A stretch of DNA of 64,000 bases from Fremontodendron californicum (GCA_030761205.1 JAULJL010000041.1:3544001-3608000); one strand, 5' to 3'. Counted from the first letter of the stretch, positions 1 through 10,814 are shown. Translations and numbers: made by a program. Notes: a model not told the origin generated them from the letters alone.

Positions 1-152
1 TTAAATTAGCAAAATATGTCCCTTACCCCCTACTAAAATATGGCATTGTCCCCAATGTCAAATTTTAAAGGTAGAATTTAGGAGATATTACCTGCAGAGG
101 TTGCTAATCACTTATTATAACTGAGACACAACAAACAAAATGTTAGATAATG

Positions 153-799
153 TCACAAAGACAAAGTGCAATCCACTCCTTGCTCGTCCATATCTCTTTC
201 TCTTTTTCCGAGCGTTTGCGAAACAACCGTAGCAGATAAACACTCATAAGCTTGGAGCTTTTTGAGTAAATATTCAATGGTTGTAGCAGAAATTATGGTT
301 TTCCTTGCCTCTGAAAACATGAATCCATTATCCACAGCATTATCTAAATATGAAAGCAAATTACTAAAATAACCATTAATATTAAGCAAACCAATGGGTT
401 TCTTTTTTGTGACCAAAGATGACCAAGAAGCCACGCAAGCTATTTTTCCAATGTACCCAGACCTCTTGGTAAAGCAATGAATGCATCGGCAGAATGGTAC
501 ATGATTGTTATCCGTTCAGGGATACTCCAGACTTGTATTTCCTTACCCACGGTAGGTCCACAAAAACTTGTGAATAGTTTTGGCACGATTCCTAGAACTG
601 GACTTCCTCCGGCGTGTGCTGCTGTAGCGACTGCTCCCATTAAACCCGTACTACCGCCTCCATAAATCAACTGGATGTTTTGTTGGGAAAGTATTACTCC
701 AACTCTTATGGCTTCATCAGCGAATATGTTATTTTTCCCTGGATAAGCACCTCCAAAGACACAAATTTTTTTAATGCGCTGGGACGAAGTACTTTCCAT
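153..799 (-). pseudogene. LOG-type cytokinin phosphoribohydrolase, frameshifted copy (element A)
   Basis: Same family as the intact LOG copies at 11830, 20780 and 26809, which release active cytokinin base from its riboside 5'-monophosphate. The start is the ATG at 797-799 (MESTSS...), directly after an A-run. The GGGSTGLMG loop is present. The copy is broken: one base is missing near 440, in the stretch following the PGGxGTxxE motif, which splits the frame into two pieces. The motif itself is damaged (PRGLGTLEK), with Gly to Arg and the last Glu lost. I call it non-functional. Its neighbour on the 5' side is ORF-X at 1163-1699. Confidence 0.85.
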
Positions 800-1162
800 T
801 TTTTTTTTTCGAGTGCCTGAAAGAGAATGAGTACATGGTGTAATATATAGAGGACTGAGTAGTGAATCAGACAAGAGTAATAATGTCGCCGAAAGTGTAT
901 CTGACCTGTCAGAAGAAAATGTTATACTAACAAAAGATTTTTGCGTGATTTCAGGAAGAAAATCAAAAAGAGAAGAAAAAATCAATAGTAAAAGACAAAT
1001 AAAAAAAAAACGAGAATAATTACACAAATCGAACAACACGTAAATTAAACCAAAATAAAGTTATTGCAAATCAAACCAAAAGCTGAGAAGTCATTTATTG
1101 TAGTTGTGATTGTGGCTCACATCTTCCTCTGGTTTTACGTCCAGAAACGGCTTAAACGCCTT

Positions 1163-1699
1163 CTATGAGTCGAGGATATGTTTCCCATCCAGTTTTCTTA
1201 CAAGCTGGCAAACAGGGTCTTTTAACATCAGATTCCCAAGATGTTGCCATTCCCTTTGGAATTGCGGCCATAAATCAAGAATTTCTCTTTGTACGTCTCC
1301 ACTAGGATGCGTCTCAAGAGAAAGTTGGATATTACCCAAATTCTCCTTACTCAGTCCATCCTTAATGAATTCAATTTTATCATCTCGATTAGAGGACGGA
1401 ATCCCAATAGAACGACATTTACCGTTACACGTCCATCGTGCACATTTGTGGCAATTTGAACTCATGCGCTTTGCTCGTCGCTTTTTTGCAAAAGTGCTTC
1501 TACCTGTACCTGGTAAATGCAAAACAGGAAGATATTCATCTTCACGTACCTTGGCTTCAATTATCCAACGTATGTCTCCAGGAATCCCTTTGTGCATAAG
1601 CATTCTTAATCTTTCAAATCGAACTTGGTAAAGCTTCAGTAAAATATTTCGAGGAAAAGGAGGAAATCGTTTCTGCAATCTTGTGAGAATATCATCCAT
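1163..1699 (-). CDS. ORF-X: virus-like cysteine-rich nucleic-acid-binding protein (element A)
   Basis: 178 aa. Residues 66-78 form a basic block (GRSTFAKKRRAKR) followed by four cysteines at 83, 86, 91 and 95 (CX2CX4CX3C), then an IGIPSSNRDDKIEFI segment. The order Gly-Arg-Ser, aromatic, Arg/Lys-rich run, then a short Cys cluster, followed by a Gly-Ile-x-x-Asn stretch, is what I recognise in the cysteine-rich proteins encoded at the 3' end of carlavirus genomes (Pfam Viral_NABP type). Those proteins bind nucleic acid, and some are nuclear and affect symptoms or silencing. The basic block would also fit a nuclear signal. The start ATG lies just after a pyrimidine tract ending in CAGG. The frame is intact and identical in protein to the copy at 37973-38509. 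The function is inferred from motif resemblance only. Confidence 0.6.
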   Translation of the reverse strand: MDDILTRLQKRFPPFPRNILLKLYQVRFERLRMLMHKGIPGDIRWIIEAKVREDEYLPVLHLPGTGRSTFAKKRRAKRMSSNCHKCARWTCNGKCRSIGIPSSNRDDKIEFIKDGLSKENLGNIQLSLETHPSGDVQREILDLWPQFQREWQHLGNLMLKDPVCQLVRKLDGKHILDS

Positions 1700-2148
1700 C
1701 CTGAAAAAAAATGAAAAAAATTGAAAGAGAAATTTATATACAATATCAGTTTTGTGGGTAGCTGATGGAACCGATTTAAATAATCACGGAGTACCGTTAT
1801 CCGCCATTTAACCGGGGTTAAAAAAAAATAAAAATTATATTTACATCTAGTTATTTTCAAAACAAGGATCAGAAAGAAAAACAACATAAAAAGTCTCAAA
1901 AACAAAACACTCTAAATAAAATCCTAAATTCTTCCCCCTACACATAATTTTTACATTGTCCTTAATGTAATGCTATTATCCCCCAATGCAAGAATTATAT
2001 GTAAGAGAAAAGAACTATTAAACAAAAGAAAAGAAAAACAATAAAAGATAGATTGATGGAGAGTAAGGAATATGCAAATCTGATATAATAGATGCTCTCC
2101 ATCCTTTTGGGTTGCCTCCCAAGAAGCGCTTGAGTTAGTGTTTTGAAT

Positions 2149-3087
2149 CTAACCAACACCCCTTCTTGGCATTTTAGGCTTGTCAGGCTCATACATGAAA
2201 TTTCCCAAATTTATGCGTTTGAGAGGAAGCTTTCTTTGCACAACAGTGGATGCATTCTCCATTACAAGTATTATTCCATCATCCTTGGTGGTGCATTGCT
2301 CATCGAGGAATGGTGCATCTTTTGGTACTTGTTGAATGGCATCCACAAATAAACTGTTTAAGGTTTCCAGGATGTCTTGTTCATGTTCCTCCTCCTTGAA
2401 CTTTGCGAATCTACTAGGAAAAGGTGGAGAAGAAACATTAGCAAAAATTGGAATCTTAAACGTTACCTCAGGTGTCGAAATACTCTTATTTGGATCTGTG
2501 GCTTTATTATCCTCAAGAATAGAATCCATCTCTAATTTTGTCTCATCCTCATCTTGTTCCTCATTCCTGAAGGTCACAATAGTAGCATTCTCCTTTGGGT
2601 TAATCATCGTTTGGGCAGGGAGTTCTTCAGATCTTTGTGCTACCCATCCCACCATACTACTAGCCAATTGGCTCATTTGCTTTTCCAAACTCTGGATGCT
2701 TGCCCTTGTTTCCTGTTGAAATTGCAAAGTATTAGTAACAAGAGAATAGACAAGATCTTCTAAAGAAGTACCTGAGTTTTGAGTCATATGTGGTGGCTGA
2801 AAAAGATCTGGTTCTTGAGACCATGATTGACTAAATCTAGATGAATGAGTGTAATTGGCATAAGGATCTACTTCTTGGTAATTTTTCGAGTAGCCATAAT
2901 TAGTATGATCCCACCATCCCTCATGGTAAGTGTTTGAGTAATGATCATACTGTTGGTCTTGGAACACCTGATGGCCTTGACATCCTCCGATGGCAAATTG
3001 TTGAACTGGGAAGGTGAGATTGGCTTGTTGATTCTCCATGTTCATGTATGCCACCAACTCTTCAAGTGTTAGATTGCTCAATTCCAT
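2149..3087 (-). CDS. 312-aa Gag fragment protein (element A)
   Basis: This aligns to the part of the full Gag at 5260-7356 that lies between the zinc knuckle and the protease. Shared landmarks are YDxYSNTYxxGWxDH, QNSGTSLEDLV, FQQET, NPxENAxxxTLR and a closing QRKLPxKR block. It lacks the capsid-like domain, the CCHC knuckle and the DLGAS protease. The reading frame stays open upstream through the primer-binding site, but the real start is MELSNLTLEEL, conserved in all five copies (a second ATG sits directly before it here). It is rich in Gln, Asn and Ser and probably disordered, with a short coiled-coil-like stretch around FQQETRASIQSLEKQMSQL. Its role is unknown; particle association with a helper Gag is a guess. 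Confidence 0.75.
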   Translation of the reverse strand: MELSNLTLEELVAYMNMENQQANLTFPVQQFAIGGCQGHQVFQDQQYDHYSNTYHEGWWDHTNYGYSKNYQEVDPYANYTHSSRFSQSWSQEPDLFQPPHMTQNSGTSLEDLVYSLVTNTLQFQQETRASIQSLEKQMSQLASSMVGWVAQRSEELPAQTMINPKENATIVTFRNEEQDEDETKLEMDSILEDNKATDPNKSISTPEVTFKIPIFANVSSPPFPSRFAKFKEEEHEQDILETLNSLFVDAIQQVPKDAPFLDEQCTTKDDGIILVMENASTVVQRKLPLKRINLGNFMYEPDKPKMPRRGVG

Positions 3088-3197
3088 CATTTTTTTTTTC
3101 AAAATTTGATAAGAAAAACCCGTATGTACAAGAAAATAAAACTCATTAGAACTGAAAATAAGAATAAACCAAGTAACAAATAAACTAAAGAAAACAA

Positions 3198-3215
3198 TCC
3201 CCGGCAACGGCGCCA
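3198..3215 (-). other. Primer-binding site, tRNA-Asp type (element A)
   Basis: On the minus strand this reads TGGCGCCGTTGCCGGGGA, complementary to the 3' end of plant tRNA-Asp including CCA. It sits six bases inside the 5' LTR end. The same site occurs at 5144, 9347, 23256-23273 and 40078-40095. The G copy (58128-58145) has one changed base. Confidence 0.9.
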
Positions 3216-3221
3216 AAAATT

Positions 3222-5057
3222 TGATGCACCCAAAAGAGTGTATCTTATTTAACCTTGCACTAAAAAGATAAATTGTAAGTATAGTAGTTAGCAAGGGTCG
3301 AGTCCTCAGGGATTGGGTTTTAGTTTATAAGTTAATAGTTTAAAACTTAAATTCAAGAACAATAAAAGAAAAGGGGTTTTTGAAGCCAGATTTAAACTAA
3401 AGTAAATAATAAGAATAAGATGCAAGGCGGTATAACCAGCCAATAAAAATATATATACTAAATTAGGCGGTATAACCAGCCAATAAAAATATATATACTA
3501 AATTAGGCGGTATAACCAGCCAATAAAAATAAAACAAAGTTAATATACAAATTAGGCGGTATAACCAGCCAATAAAAATAAATATACTTTTAAAAATAAG
3601 CAAACTAGAAAAGTAAGAAAACAAGTAAGTAAGAAGAATCAATTTCAGATCTATCAATATCAACCAACTATCAAAGTTAACAACCGTAGATAACAACAAG
3701 CTCTGTTATCCCAATCTTTCCTTAGTTTGTCGTTAAATAGAACAAGCTCTCTATTTAATCTCTAACCATTAAACAACCTAGAATAAGCTCTCTAAATTCA
3801 ATTTAATGGCAGCTTTATGATGAGAAAGATAGGTCGATCTAAGCAACAAACACATAAGCTCGGATTGTTCAACTTAGGTTATGTTCCACTTTGCAATTAT
3901 TGAAAACTTGACCATAATCATTAATCACAAATTGCCACTTATGAATAGGAAATCAAGACAATTACACGGATCAAGACTCCTAAACTAGCAATAGATAATT
4001 ATCAAGATCTATCTAGTTGTACACCTAAATAAATCAAGACAACATCATGAACAATTCTTGTAGAAGAACATAAGCAACTTTGATAGAAAATTAATGATAG
4101 ATAGAATCTGAAAATCAATCACAAAACATGTCTAGGGCTTTGAAATCACCCTTAACCAAATAGAAGTTTAGCCTAGCATAGGCATTATAAACATAAAATT
4201 AAATAGAATCTAAGAAGAAAATAAAAGAAAGAAAGAAGAAGAAGAAGAATATTAATTATCCAACCTCTTGCTCTTTCTAAAGAAAAAGAAAACTAGAGAA
4301 AAGAAAGAAGAAGAAAACTTAGAGAATTTTATTACAATGGCTAATATCCTACCTATCTACAATATGATCTCTTACAATCATCCAAGGCCCTCTATTTATA
4401 CACATTTTGGAGAGCTAAATGACAAGAGACAAGCTTTATAAATTTCAAAGGTAGGTATAATAGGTGGGTGCATTTTTCTAACAATTTTCGTCATATTGTA
4501 TGACAATTCTGATCAGCCAGCTTGATGGTCGATTTTGTCAATATTGGAAGCTTGATCTGATCAAATGGTCTTCTAGAAAAATATTCCCCTATCCGTCGGT
4601 GATCCATAGCCGTTGGAATCAGCTCATTTGCTGATGTGGATCAGAAGATATGGTCAAATTACCAAAACTTGTCAGCACAGACGTCATTGCACATCAGCCA
4701 ACTTGATGGTTGATTTCACTAGGGAAAACGACTCCGTTTCAAGAAGTGTAAAGCATAAAAAAGATAGATATGCCTCTTAACTTTGCACTGTTAAAATTTC
4801 AGCCTTATTGCTTCAGTGAAACTCCAGATATAGCTGATATGGCAAAAGGTGTCGGAACTGGAACTGAACTGGATTTGCCCTTAATTCTTGATTTAACCTA
4901 GTAATCTGAAATCACTCAAAGAAACTCGTGAAAAACACCAAATTACATAAAAATATAAAAAATCATAAACACAATTAGACTAAGCAATAATAACTCGTAT
5001 TTGACACAAAACAATAATAAAACATAACTAAAAACTATATAATTATACGAGTTATCA
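3222..5057 (-). repeat. 5' LTR of element A
   Basis: 1836 bp. On the minus strand it begins TGATAACTCG and ends GGGTGCATCA. It carries U3 with the bZIP-type TGACGTC site and the MYB3R-type box, a TATAAATAG promoter box, an AATAAA signal downstream and, near the 3' end, four copies of a roughly 40-bp unit (3426-3580). The two 20-bp motifs that bound the 181-bp U3 unit are present once each, so one unit is present. Confidence 0.9.
3426..3580. repeat. Four-copy U5 minisatellite, unit about 40 bp
   Basis: The core GGCGGTATAACCAGCC recurs four times, followed by CAATAAAAAT and AT-rich spacers of slightly different length. The core folds as GGC-GGT / ACC-GCC with a 3-base loop and one bulged base. 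It is found in the LTRs of A, C, E, F, G and H, and is absent from the LTRs of P1, P2 and Q. It therefore marks a subfamily. It lies downstream of the predicted transcription start, so it would be in the RNA leader. Confidence 0.9.
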
Positions 5058-5137
5058 TCGACCCTTGCTAACTACTATACTTACAATTGATCTTTTTAGT
5101 GCAAGGTTAAATAATATACACTCTTTTGGGTGCATCA
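5058..5137 (+). repeat. Remnant of P1 5' LTR (3' end only)
   Basis: The last 80 bp of an LTR, ending GGGTGCATCA directly before the primer-binding site. The rest lies left of the inserted element A, outside the window. Confidence 0.85.
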
Positions 5138-5143
5138 AATTTT

Positions 5144-5161
5144 TGGCGCCGTTGCCGGGGA
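5144..5161 (+). other. Primer-binding site, tRNA-Asp type (P1)
   Basis: TGGCGCCGTTGCCGGGGA, six bases after the LTR end. The match to the 3' end of plant tRNA-Asp is a known hallmark of Athila elements. Confidence 0.9.
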
Positions 5162-5259
5162 TTGCTTTCTTTATTTTATTAGTTTATTGGTTTATTCTTA
5201 TTTTCTATTCTAATTATTTACTTTCTTATTATTTTTTATTTTTTTATTTTTTTTAGTGA

Positions 5260-7644
5260 ATGTTCCAAGCTCCTGAAGAAGACTTAAAACTTAGGAGAAT
5301 TCGGGAATTTATAACTTCTCACCAACAACCAATCCAGGAGTTGATCCAAAACATCCAAGAGGAGCAAAGAGAGATGGCAGCAGCTGACAACCGAACTCTC
5401 AAGGAGCTTGCCGCTCCGGACTTGGGTCAACAACCATTATGCATTGAATATGCTAATCTTGAGGTAGCTTTTGAATTAAAATCTGGTTTGATTCATCTTC
5501 TCCCAACTTTTCATGGTTTTGCAGGAGAGGATCCAAATAAGCACCTCAAGGAATTCCATGTAGTTTGCTCAAGCATGAGACCAACAGGGGTCACGGAAGA
5601 GCAAGTTAAGTTGAGAGCCTTCCCATTCTCTCTAGCTGATTCAGCAAAGGAATGGCTCTACTATCTACCATCTGGGACCATCACTACATGGAATGATTTG
5701 AAGAAAGCATTCTTGGAAAGGTATTTCCCAGCATCTAAGGCTGCCAACATTAGGAAAGAGATATGTGGGATTCAGCAATACAACGGAGAGTCCTTATATG
5801 AATATTGGGAGAGGTTCAAGAAACTTTGTGCATCATGTCCACACCATCAGATAAGTGAACAACTTCTCATCCAATACTTCTATGAAGGTCTCATGCCCAT
5901 GGAGAGAAGTATGATAGATGCCGCTAGTGGGGGAGCTCTAGTTGATAAGACTCCCAGGGCTACTAGAACATTAATCTCCAACATGGCAGCCAATTCTCAA
6001 CAGTTCTCAATGAGACAAGATCCACCATCACAACCCAAGAGAGTTAATGAGGTAAGTATATCATCCCTTGAACAAAAATTTGATAAACTGACTTCCCTTG
6101 TTCAACAATTGGCTGTAGGTAAAATACAACAAATAAAGGCTTGTGGCATATGTTCAAACATAGGGCACCAAACTGATATGTGTCCAACACTTGAAGAGGA
6201 TACCAATGAACATGTGAATGCCATGGGTGGATTTCAGAACCAATCAAGGAAATATGATCCCTACTCAAACACTTACAATCCAGGATGGAGGGATCATCCA
6301 AACTTCAATTATGGAGGAAACCAATCACAAACTATTCCTCAACCATTTGACAACAGGCCACCGGGTTTTCAGCAAAGAGTGCAACAACCATACCAAACCC
6401 GACAACAACTGCCACCCACCCAAAATTCAGGTACTTCTCTTGAAGATCTTGTTAAAGCTCTTTCTACTAATACAATTCAATTTCAACAGGAAACAAAGAC
6501 AAGTATTCGAAATTTGGAGACTCAAATAGGACAATTGGCTACAACCATGAGTCAAATGCAAGCAAGGGATTCTGGGAAATTACTTTCCCAAACCATAGTG
6601 AATCCAAGAGAGAATGCCAATGCTATAACTTTAAGAAGTGGGAAACAGCTAGAGACACCACAAAATGATAGTGCTCAAGGGGAGAACAATACCATGGCAT
6701 CCTCTTCACATCCCAACGAGCCACTAAAAAAGGTAATTCCTAAACCATCCTTTCCTTCTTATATAACTCCTCCACCTTTTCCTAGCAAGTTAGCAAAGTC
6801 CAAGAAGGAGGAGCAAGAGAAAGAAATTTTGGAAACCTTCCGAAAAGTAGAGGTGAACATTCCTTTACTAGATGCTATCAAGCAAGTGCCAAGATATGCC
6901 AAGTTCCTAAAAGAGTTGTGCACATCTAAACGGAAGTTGAAATGGAATGAAAAGGTAAGTGTGAGGGAGAATGTGCCAGCTGTTCTTCAAAAGAAACTCC
7001 CACCTAAATGCAAGGATCCAGGTATGTTTACCATTCCTTGTAAGATAGGCAACACCAGGTTTGAGCGTGCTATGCTAGATCTAGGGGCATCTATTAATGT
7101 CATGCCATATTCAATTTATGCTTCATTGAATCTAGGACCATCAGAGGAAACCGGTGTTATAATACAACTTGCTGACCGTTCTAACACTTATCCAAGAGGA
7201 GTTGTAGAAGACGTTCTTGTACAGGTTAATGAATTGGTTTTTCCCGCTGACTTTTATGTTATTGAGATGGAAGATGAGATGTCTTCTAATCCCACACCTA
7301 TTCTATTAGGGAGACCATTCTTGAAAACAGCAAGAACTAAAATAGATGTACATTAGGGCACTTTAACTATGGAATTTGATGGTGAAATAATTCGCTTTAA
7401 CATTTTTGAGGCCATGAGATATTTTAGTGATGTGCATTCTGTTTTTAATATTGATATAATTGACTCACTAGTGCAGCAAGCTTATGAGCTAGATGGTGAA
7501 GATAGTGTGGAAATAGTCCTTAGCAACCATCTCGGAATGGGGAATGCTAAACTAGCCTTGAGTGACCATGTGGAAGGGGCACTAGAATCTTTACACTCGC
7601 TGCCACCTAAAGATGCAAGGTTTGATGTTTCATTTATTGATTTG
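5260..7644 (+). pseudogene. Gag-protease-pol N-terminal part of P1, broken
   Basis: Residues about 75-215 are the retrotransposon Gag (capsid-like) domain, with HLKEFHVVCSSM, AKEWLYYLPSG and FLERYFPASK. A zinc knuckle CX2CX4HX4C lies at 295-308. A Gln/Asn-rich linker follows, corresponding to the 312-aa protein of the short elements, and includes the Athila-type LRSGK. An aspartic protease has DLGAS at 607-611 and ILLGRPFLKTA near the end. The frame has an in-frame TAG at 7354-7356; reading continues in the same frame to 7644, where the P2 LTR begins. The stop lies downstream of the protease, which is not the usual position of a readthrough site, so a nonsense change is likelier. Two strong splice-donor-like sites, GAG/GTAAGTAT near 6049 and AAG/GTAAGTG near 6955, occur in the frame. 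Confidence 0.85.
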
Positions 7645-8084
7645 TGATAACTCGTATAATTATATAGTTTTTAGTTATGTTTTATTATTGTTTTGTGTCA
7701 AATACGAGTTATTATTGCTTAGTCTAATTGTGTTTATGATTTTTTATATTTTTATGTAATTTGGTGTTTTTCACGAGTTTCTTTGAGTGATTTCAGATTA
7801 CTAGGTTAAATCAAGAATTAAGGGCAAATCCAGTTCAGTTCCAGTTCCGACACCTTTTTCCATATCAGCTATATCTAAAGTTTCACTGAAGCAATAAGGC
7901 TGAAATTTTAACAGTACAAAGTTAAGAGGCATATTTATCTTTTTCATGCTTTACACTTCTTGAAACGAAGTCGTTTTCCCTAGCGAAATCAACCATCAAG
8001 TTGGCTGATGTGCAATGACGTCTGTGCTGACAAGTTTTGGTATTTTGACCATATCTTCTGATCCACATCAGCAAATGAGCTGAT

Positions 8085-8095
8085 TCCAACGGCTA
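8085..8095 (+). promoter_or_regulatory. MSA-type (MYB3R) box in U3
   Basis: TCCAACGGCTA fits the mitosis-specific activator consensus YCYAACGGYYA, known from plant G2/M genes such as B-type cyclins. It lies about 205 bp upstream of the TATA box, inside the 181-bp U3 unit. Equivalent boxes are seen in the LTRs of A, C, E, F, G and H (on their minus strand); some second units have lost it (AATGG instead of AACGG). Confidence 0.5.
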
Positions 8096-8300
8096 TGGAT
8101 CACCGACTGATAGGGGAACATTTTTTAGAAGACCATTTGATCAGATCAAGCCTCCAATATTGACAAAATCGACCATCAAGCTGGCTGATCAGAATTGTCA
8201 TACAATATGACGAAAATTGTTAGAAAAATGCACCCACCTATTATACCTACCTTTGAAATTTATAAAGCTTGTCTCTTGTCATTTAGCTCTCCAAAATGTG

Positions 8301-8308
8301 TATAAATA
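8301..8308 (+). promoter_or_regulatory. TATA box of P2 LTR
   Basis: TATAAATA within GTGTATAAATAGAGGGCC, conserved in every LTR of the main type. Transcription would start about 30 bp downstream, giving a U3 of about 0.65 kb and a long transcribed R-U5 of about 1 kb. Confidence 0.7.
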
Positions 8309-9346
8309 GAGGGCCATGGATGATTGTAAGAGACATTGTAGATTGGTAGGATATTAGCCATTGTAATAAAATTCTCTAAGTTTTCTTCTTCTTTCTTTTC
8401 TCTAGTTTTCTTTTTCTTTAGAGAGAGCAAGAGGTTGGATAATTAATATTCTTCCTCTTCTTCTTTCTTTCTTTTATTTTCTTCTTAGATTCTCTTTAAT
8501 TTTATGTTTATGTTTACAATGCCTATGCTAGGCTAAATTCCTATTTGGTTAAGGGTGATTTCAAAGCCCTAGACATGTTTTATAATTGATTTTCAGATTC
8601 TATCTATCATTAATTTTCTATCAAAGTTGTTTATGTTCTTCTACAAGAATTGTTCATGATGTTGTCTTGATTTGTTTAGGTGTACAACTAGATAGATCTT
8701 GATAATTATCTATTGCTAGTTTAGGAGTCTTGATCCGTGTAATTGTCTTGATTTCCTATTCATAAGTGGCAATTTGTGATTAATGATTATGGTCAAGTTT
8801 TCAATAATTGCAAAGTGGAACATAACCTAAGTTGAACAATCCGAGCTTATGTGTTTGTTGCTTAGATCAACCTATCTTTCTCATCATAAAGCTGCCATTA
8901 AATTGAACTTAGAGAGCTTATTCTAGGTTGTTTGATGGTTAGAGATTAAATAGAGAGCTTGTTCTATTTAACGACGAACTAAGGAAAGATTGGGATAACA
9001 GAGCTTGTTGTTATCTACGGTTGTTAACTTTGATAGTTGGTTAATGTTGATAGATATGAAATTGATTCTTAATGATGTCTAGTGGTGGAGAATGAAACCT
9101 TAACCATATTTTTCATATTTGATTCTTCTTACTTACTTGTTTTCTTACTTTTGTTGTTTGCTTATTTTTAAAACTATTTCAAAACCCCCTTTTCTTTTGT
9201 TCTCTTTGAACGTAAGTTATAAACTAATAACTCATAGATTAAAACCCAATCCCTGAGGACTCCACCCTTGCTAATCATTATACTTACAATTGATCTTTTT
9301 AGTGCAAGGTTAAATAAGATACACTCTTTTGGGTGCATCAAGTTTT

Positions 9347-9364
9347 TGGCGCCGTTGCCGGGGA
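9347..9364 (+). other. Primer-binding site, tRNA-Asp type (P2)
   Basis: TGGCGCCGTTGCCGGGGA, six bases after the LTR end. An A-rich (AAAAAAT)n spacer at about 9461-9498 precedes the Gag-fragment start. Confidence 0.9.
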
Positions 9365-9499
9365 TTGTTTTCTTTAGTTTATTTGTTACTTGGTTTATTC
9401 TTATTTTCAGTTCTAATTAGTTTTATTTTCTTGTACATACAAGTTTTTCTTATCAAATTTAAAAATAAAAAAATAAAAAAATAAAAAAATAAAAAAACG

Positions 9500-10438
9500 A
9501 TGGAATTGAGCAATCTAACACTTGAAGAGTTGGTGGCATACATGAACATGGAGAATCAACAAGCCAAGCTCACCTCCCCAGTTCAACAATTGGCCATGGG
9601 AGGATGTCAAGTCCATCAATGGTTCCAAGACCAACAGTATGATCATTACTCAAACACTTACCATGAGGGATGGTGCGATCATACTAATTATGGCTACTCG
9701 AAAAATTACCAAGAAGTAGATCCTTATGCCAATTACACTCATCCATCTAGCTTCAATCAATCATGGTCTCAAGAACCAGATCTTTTTCAACCACCACATA
9801 TGACTCAAAACTCAGGTACTTCTTTAGAAGATCTTGTATATTCTCTTGTTACTGATACTTTGCAATTTCAACAGGAAACAAGGGCAAGAATCCAGAGTTT
9901 GGAAAGGCAAATGAGCCTATTGGCTAGTAGTACGGTGGAATTAGTAGCAGAAAGATCTCTAGCACTCCCTTCCCAAACGGTGATTAACCCAAAGGAGAAT
10001 GCTACTATTGTGACCTTGAGAAATGAGGAACAAGTTGAGGATGAGACAAAACCAAAGATGGATTCACTTCTTGAGGATAATGAAGCCACCATTCAAATTG
10101 AGAGTACTTTGACACCTCAGGTAGCTTTTAAGGTTCTTATTTCTACTAATGTTCCTTCTCCACTTTTTCCTAGCAGATTTGCAAAGTCCAAGAAGGAGGA
10201 ACATGAACAAAATTTTTTGGAAACCTTAAACAGCTTGCTTGTGGATGCCATTAGACAAGTACCAAGATATGCACAATTCCTCAAAGAGCTATACCCCACC
10301 AAGAATGATGAAATAATACGTGTGGGGGAGAAGGCATTGGCTATTTTGCAAAGAAAACTTCCTCCAAAACGCAAAAATCCGAGAAGTTTCATGTCTAAGC
10401 CAAAAGATCCTAAAAAGCCAAGAAGGGGAATTGGCTAG
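9500..10438 (+). CDS. 312-aa Gag fragment protein (P2)
   Basis: Starts MELSNLTLEEL and ends PKKPRRGIG. It is the same length as the copies in A, C, F and G but clearly the most different in residues (for example VHQWFQ, ARIQSLERQMSLLASS and ESTLTPQVAFKVL). All five copies keep an open frame of the same length, which argues for selection on the protein. It corresponds to the linker between zinc knuckle and protease of the P1 Gag and stops just before the protease would begin. Confidence 0.75.
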   Translation: MELSNLTLEELVAYMNMENQQAKLTSPVQQLAMGGCQVHQWFQDQQYDHYSNTYHEGWCDHTNYGYSKNYQEVDPYANYTHPSSFNQSWSQEPDLFQPPHMTQNSGTSLEDLVYSLVTDTLQFQQETRARIQSLERQMSLLASSTVELVAERSLALPSQTVINPKENATIVTLRNEEQVEDETKPKMDSLLEDNEATIQIESTLTPQVAFKVLISTNVPSPLFPSRFAKSKKEEHEQNFLETLNSLLVDAIRQVPRYAQFLKELYPTKNDEIIRVGEKALAILQRKLPPKRKNPRSFMSKPKDPKKPRRGIG

Positions 10439-10814
10439 GCTAAAAACAATCAATCAAGTGCTAATTGGGGGAGGCAGCCTAATTAGTGAAAGCATTGCTA
10501 AACTGCCATCCTCAGATTTGCTCTCTTTTTCTTTATCTTTTTCTTATGTTTCTTTGCTAATTGTGTTTAGTGTTTCTAAGTTCATTTAGGCTACATAAGT
10601 TTATTTTGTTTATTAGTTCTTTTCACTTACACATGATTCTTTCATTTGGGATTAATAGCATTACATCAATGACAATGTAAGAATTATGTGTGGGGGGAAG
10701 AATTTAGGATTTTATTTAGAGTGTTTTGTTTTTGAGTCTTTTTATGTTGTTTTTCTTTCTGATCCTTGTTTTGAAAATAACTGGATGTAAATATAATTTT
10801 TTAACCCCGGTTAA

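Larger units (their letters stand above)
1..5057 (-). mobile_element. Element A, pol-less Athila-type retrotransposon, left end outside window
   Basis: Read on the minus strand the order is 5' LTR (3222-5057), primer-binding site, 312-aa Gag fragment, ORF-X, broken LOG, then 3' noncoding DNA running off the left edge. There is no protease, reverse transcriptase, RNase H or integrase, so it would need proteins from another element. Bases 5058-5062 (TCGAC) directly after its LTR continue an older plus-strand LTR, so A appears inserted in the 5' LTR of P1; the matching left duplication is outside the window. Bases 1-152 hold the start of its 3' noncoding region, including a hairpin around 40-62. 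Confidence 0.85.
7645..9340 (+). repeat. 5' LTR of P2
   Basis: 1696 bp, TGATAACTCG to GGGTGCATCA. The U3 holds two copies of AAATCRACCATCAAGYTGGC about 181 bp apart (near 7986 and 8167), TGACGTC near 8018, an MSA box at 8085-8095 and TATAAATA at 8301. AATAAA occurs at 8365-8370. It lacks the U5 minisatellite seen in minus-strand elements. Confidence 0.9.

Noticed and set aside
3426..3580. Regular short repeats that superficially look like a CRISPR array
   Set aside because: Spacers are AT-rich and nearly the same; the array lies in an LTR of a plant retrotransposon.
5065..5256. 63-aa ORF across LTR end and primer-binding site
   Set aside because: Accidental lack of stops through the LTR/leader; Gag starts at 5260 with the conserved domain.
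9343..9354. E2F-like TTTGGCGC at the LTR/internal junction
   Set aside because: It is fixed by the tRNA-Asp primer-binding site; no need to invoke a cell-cycle factor.
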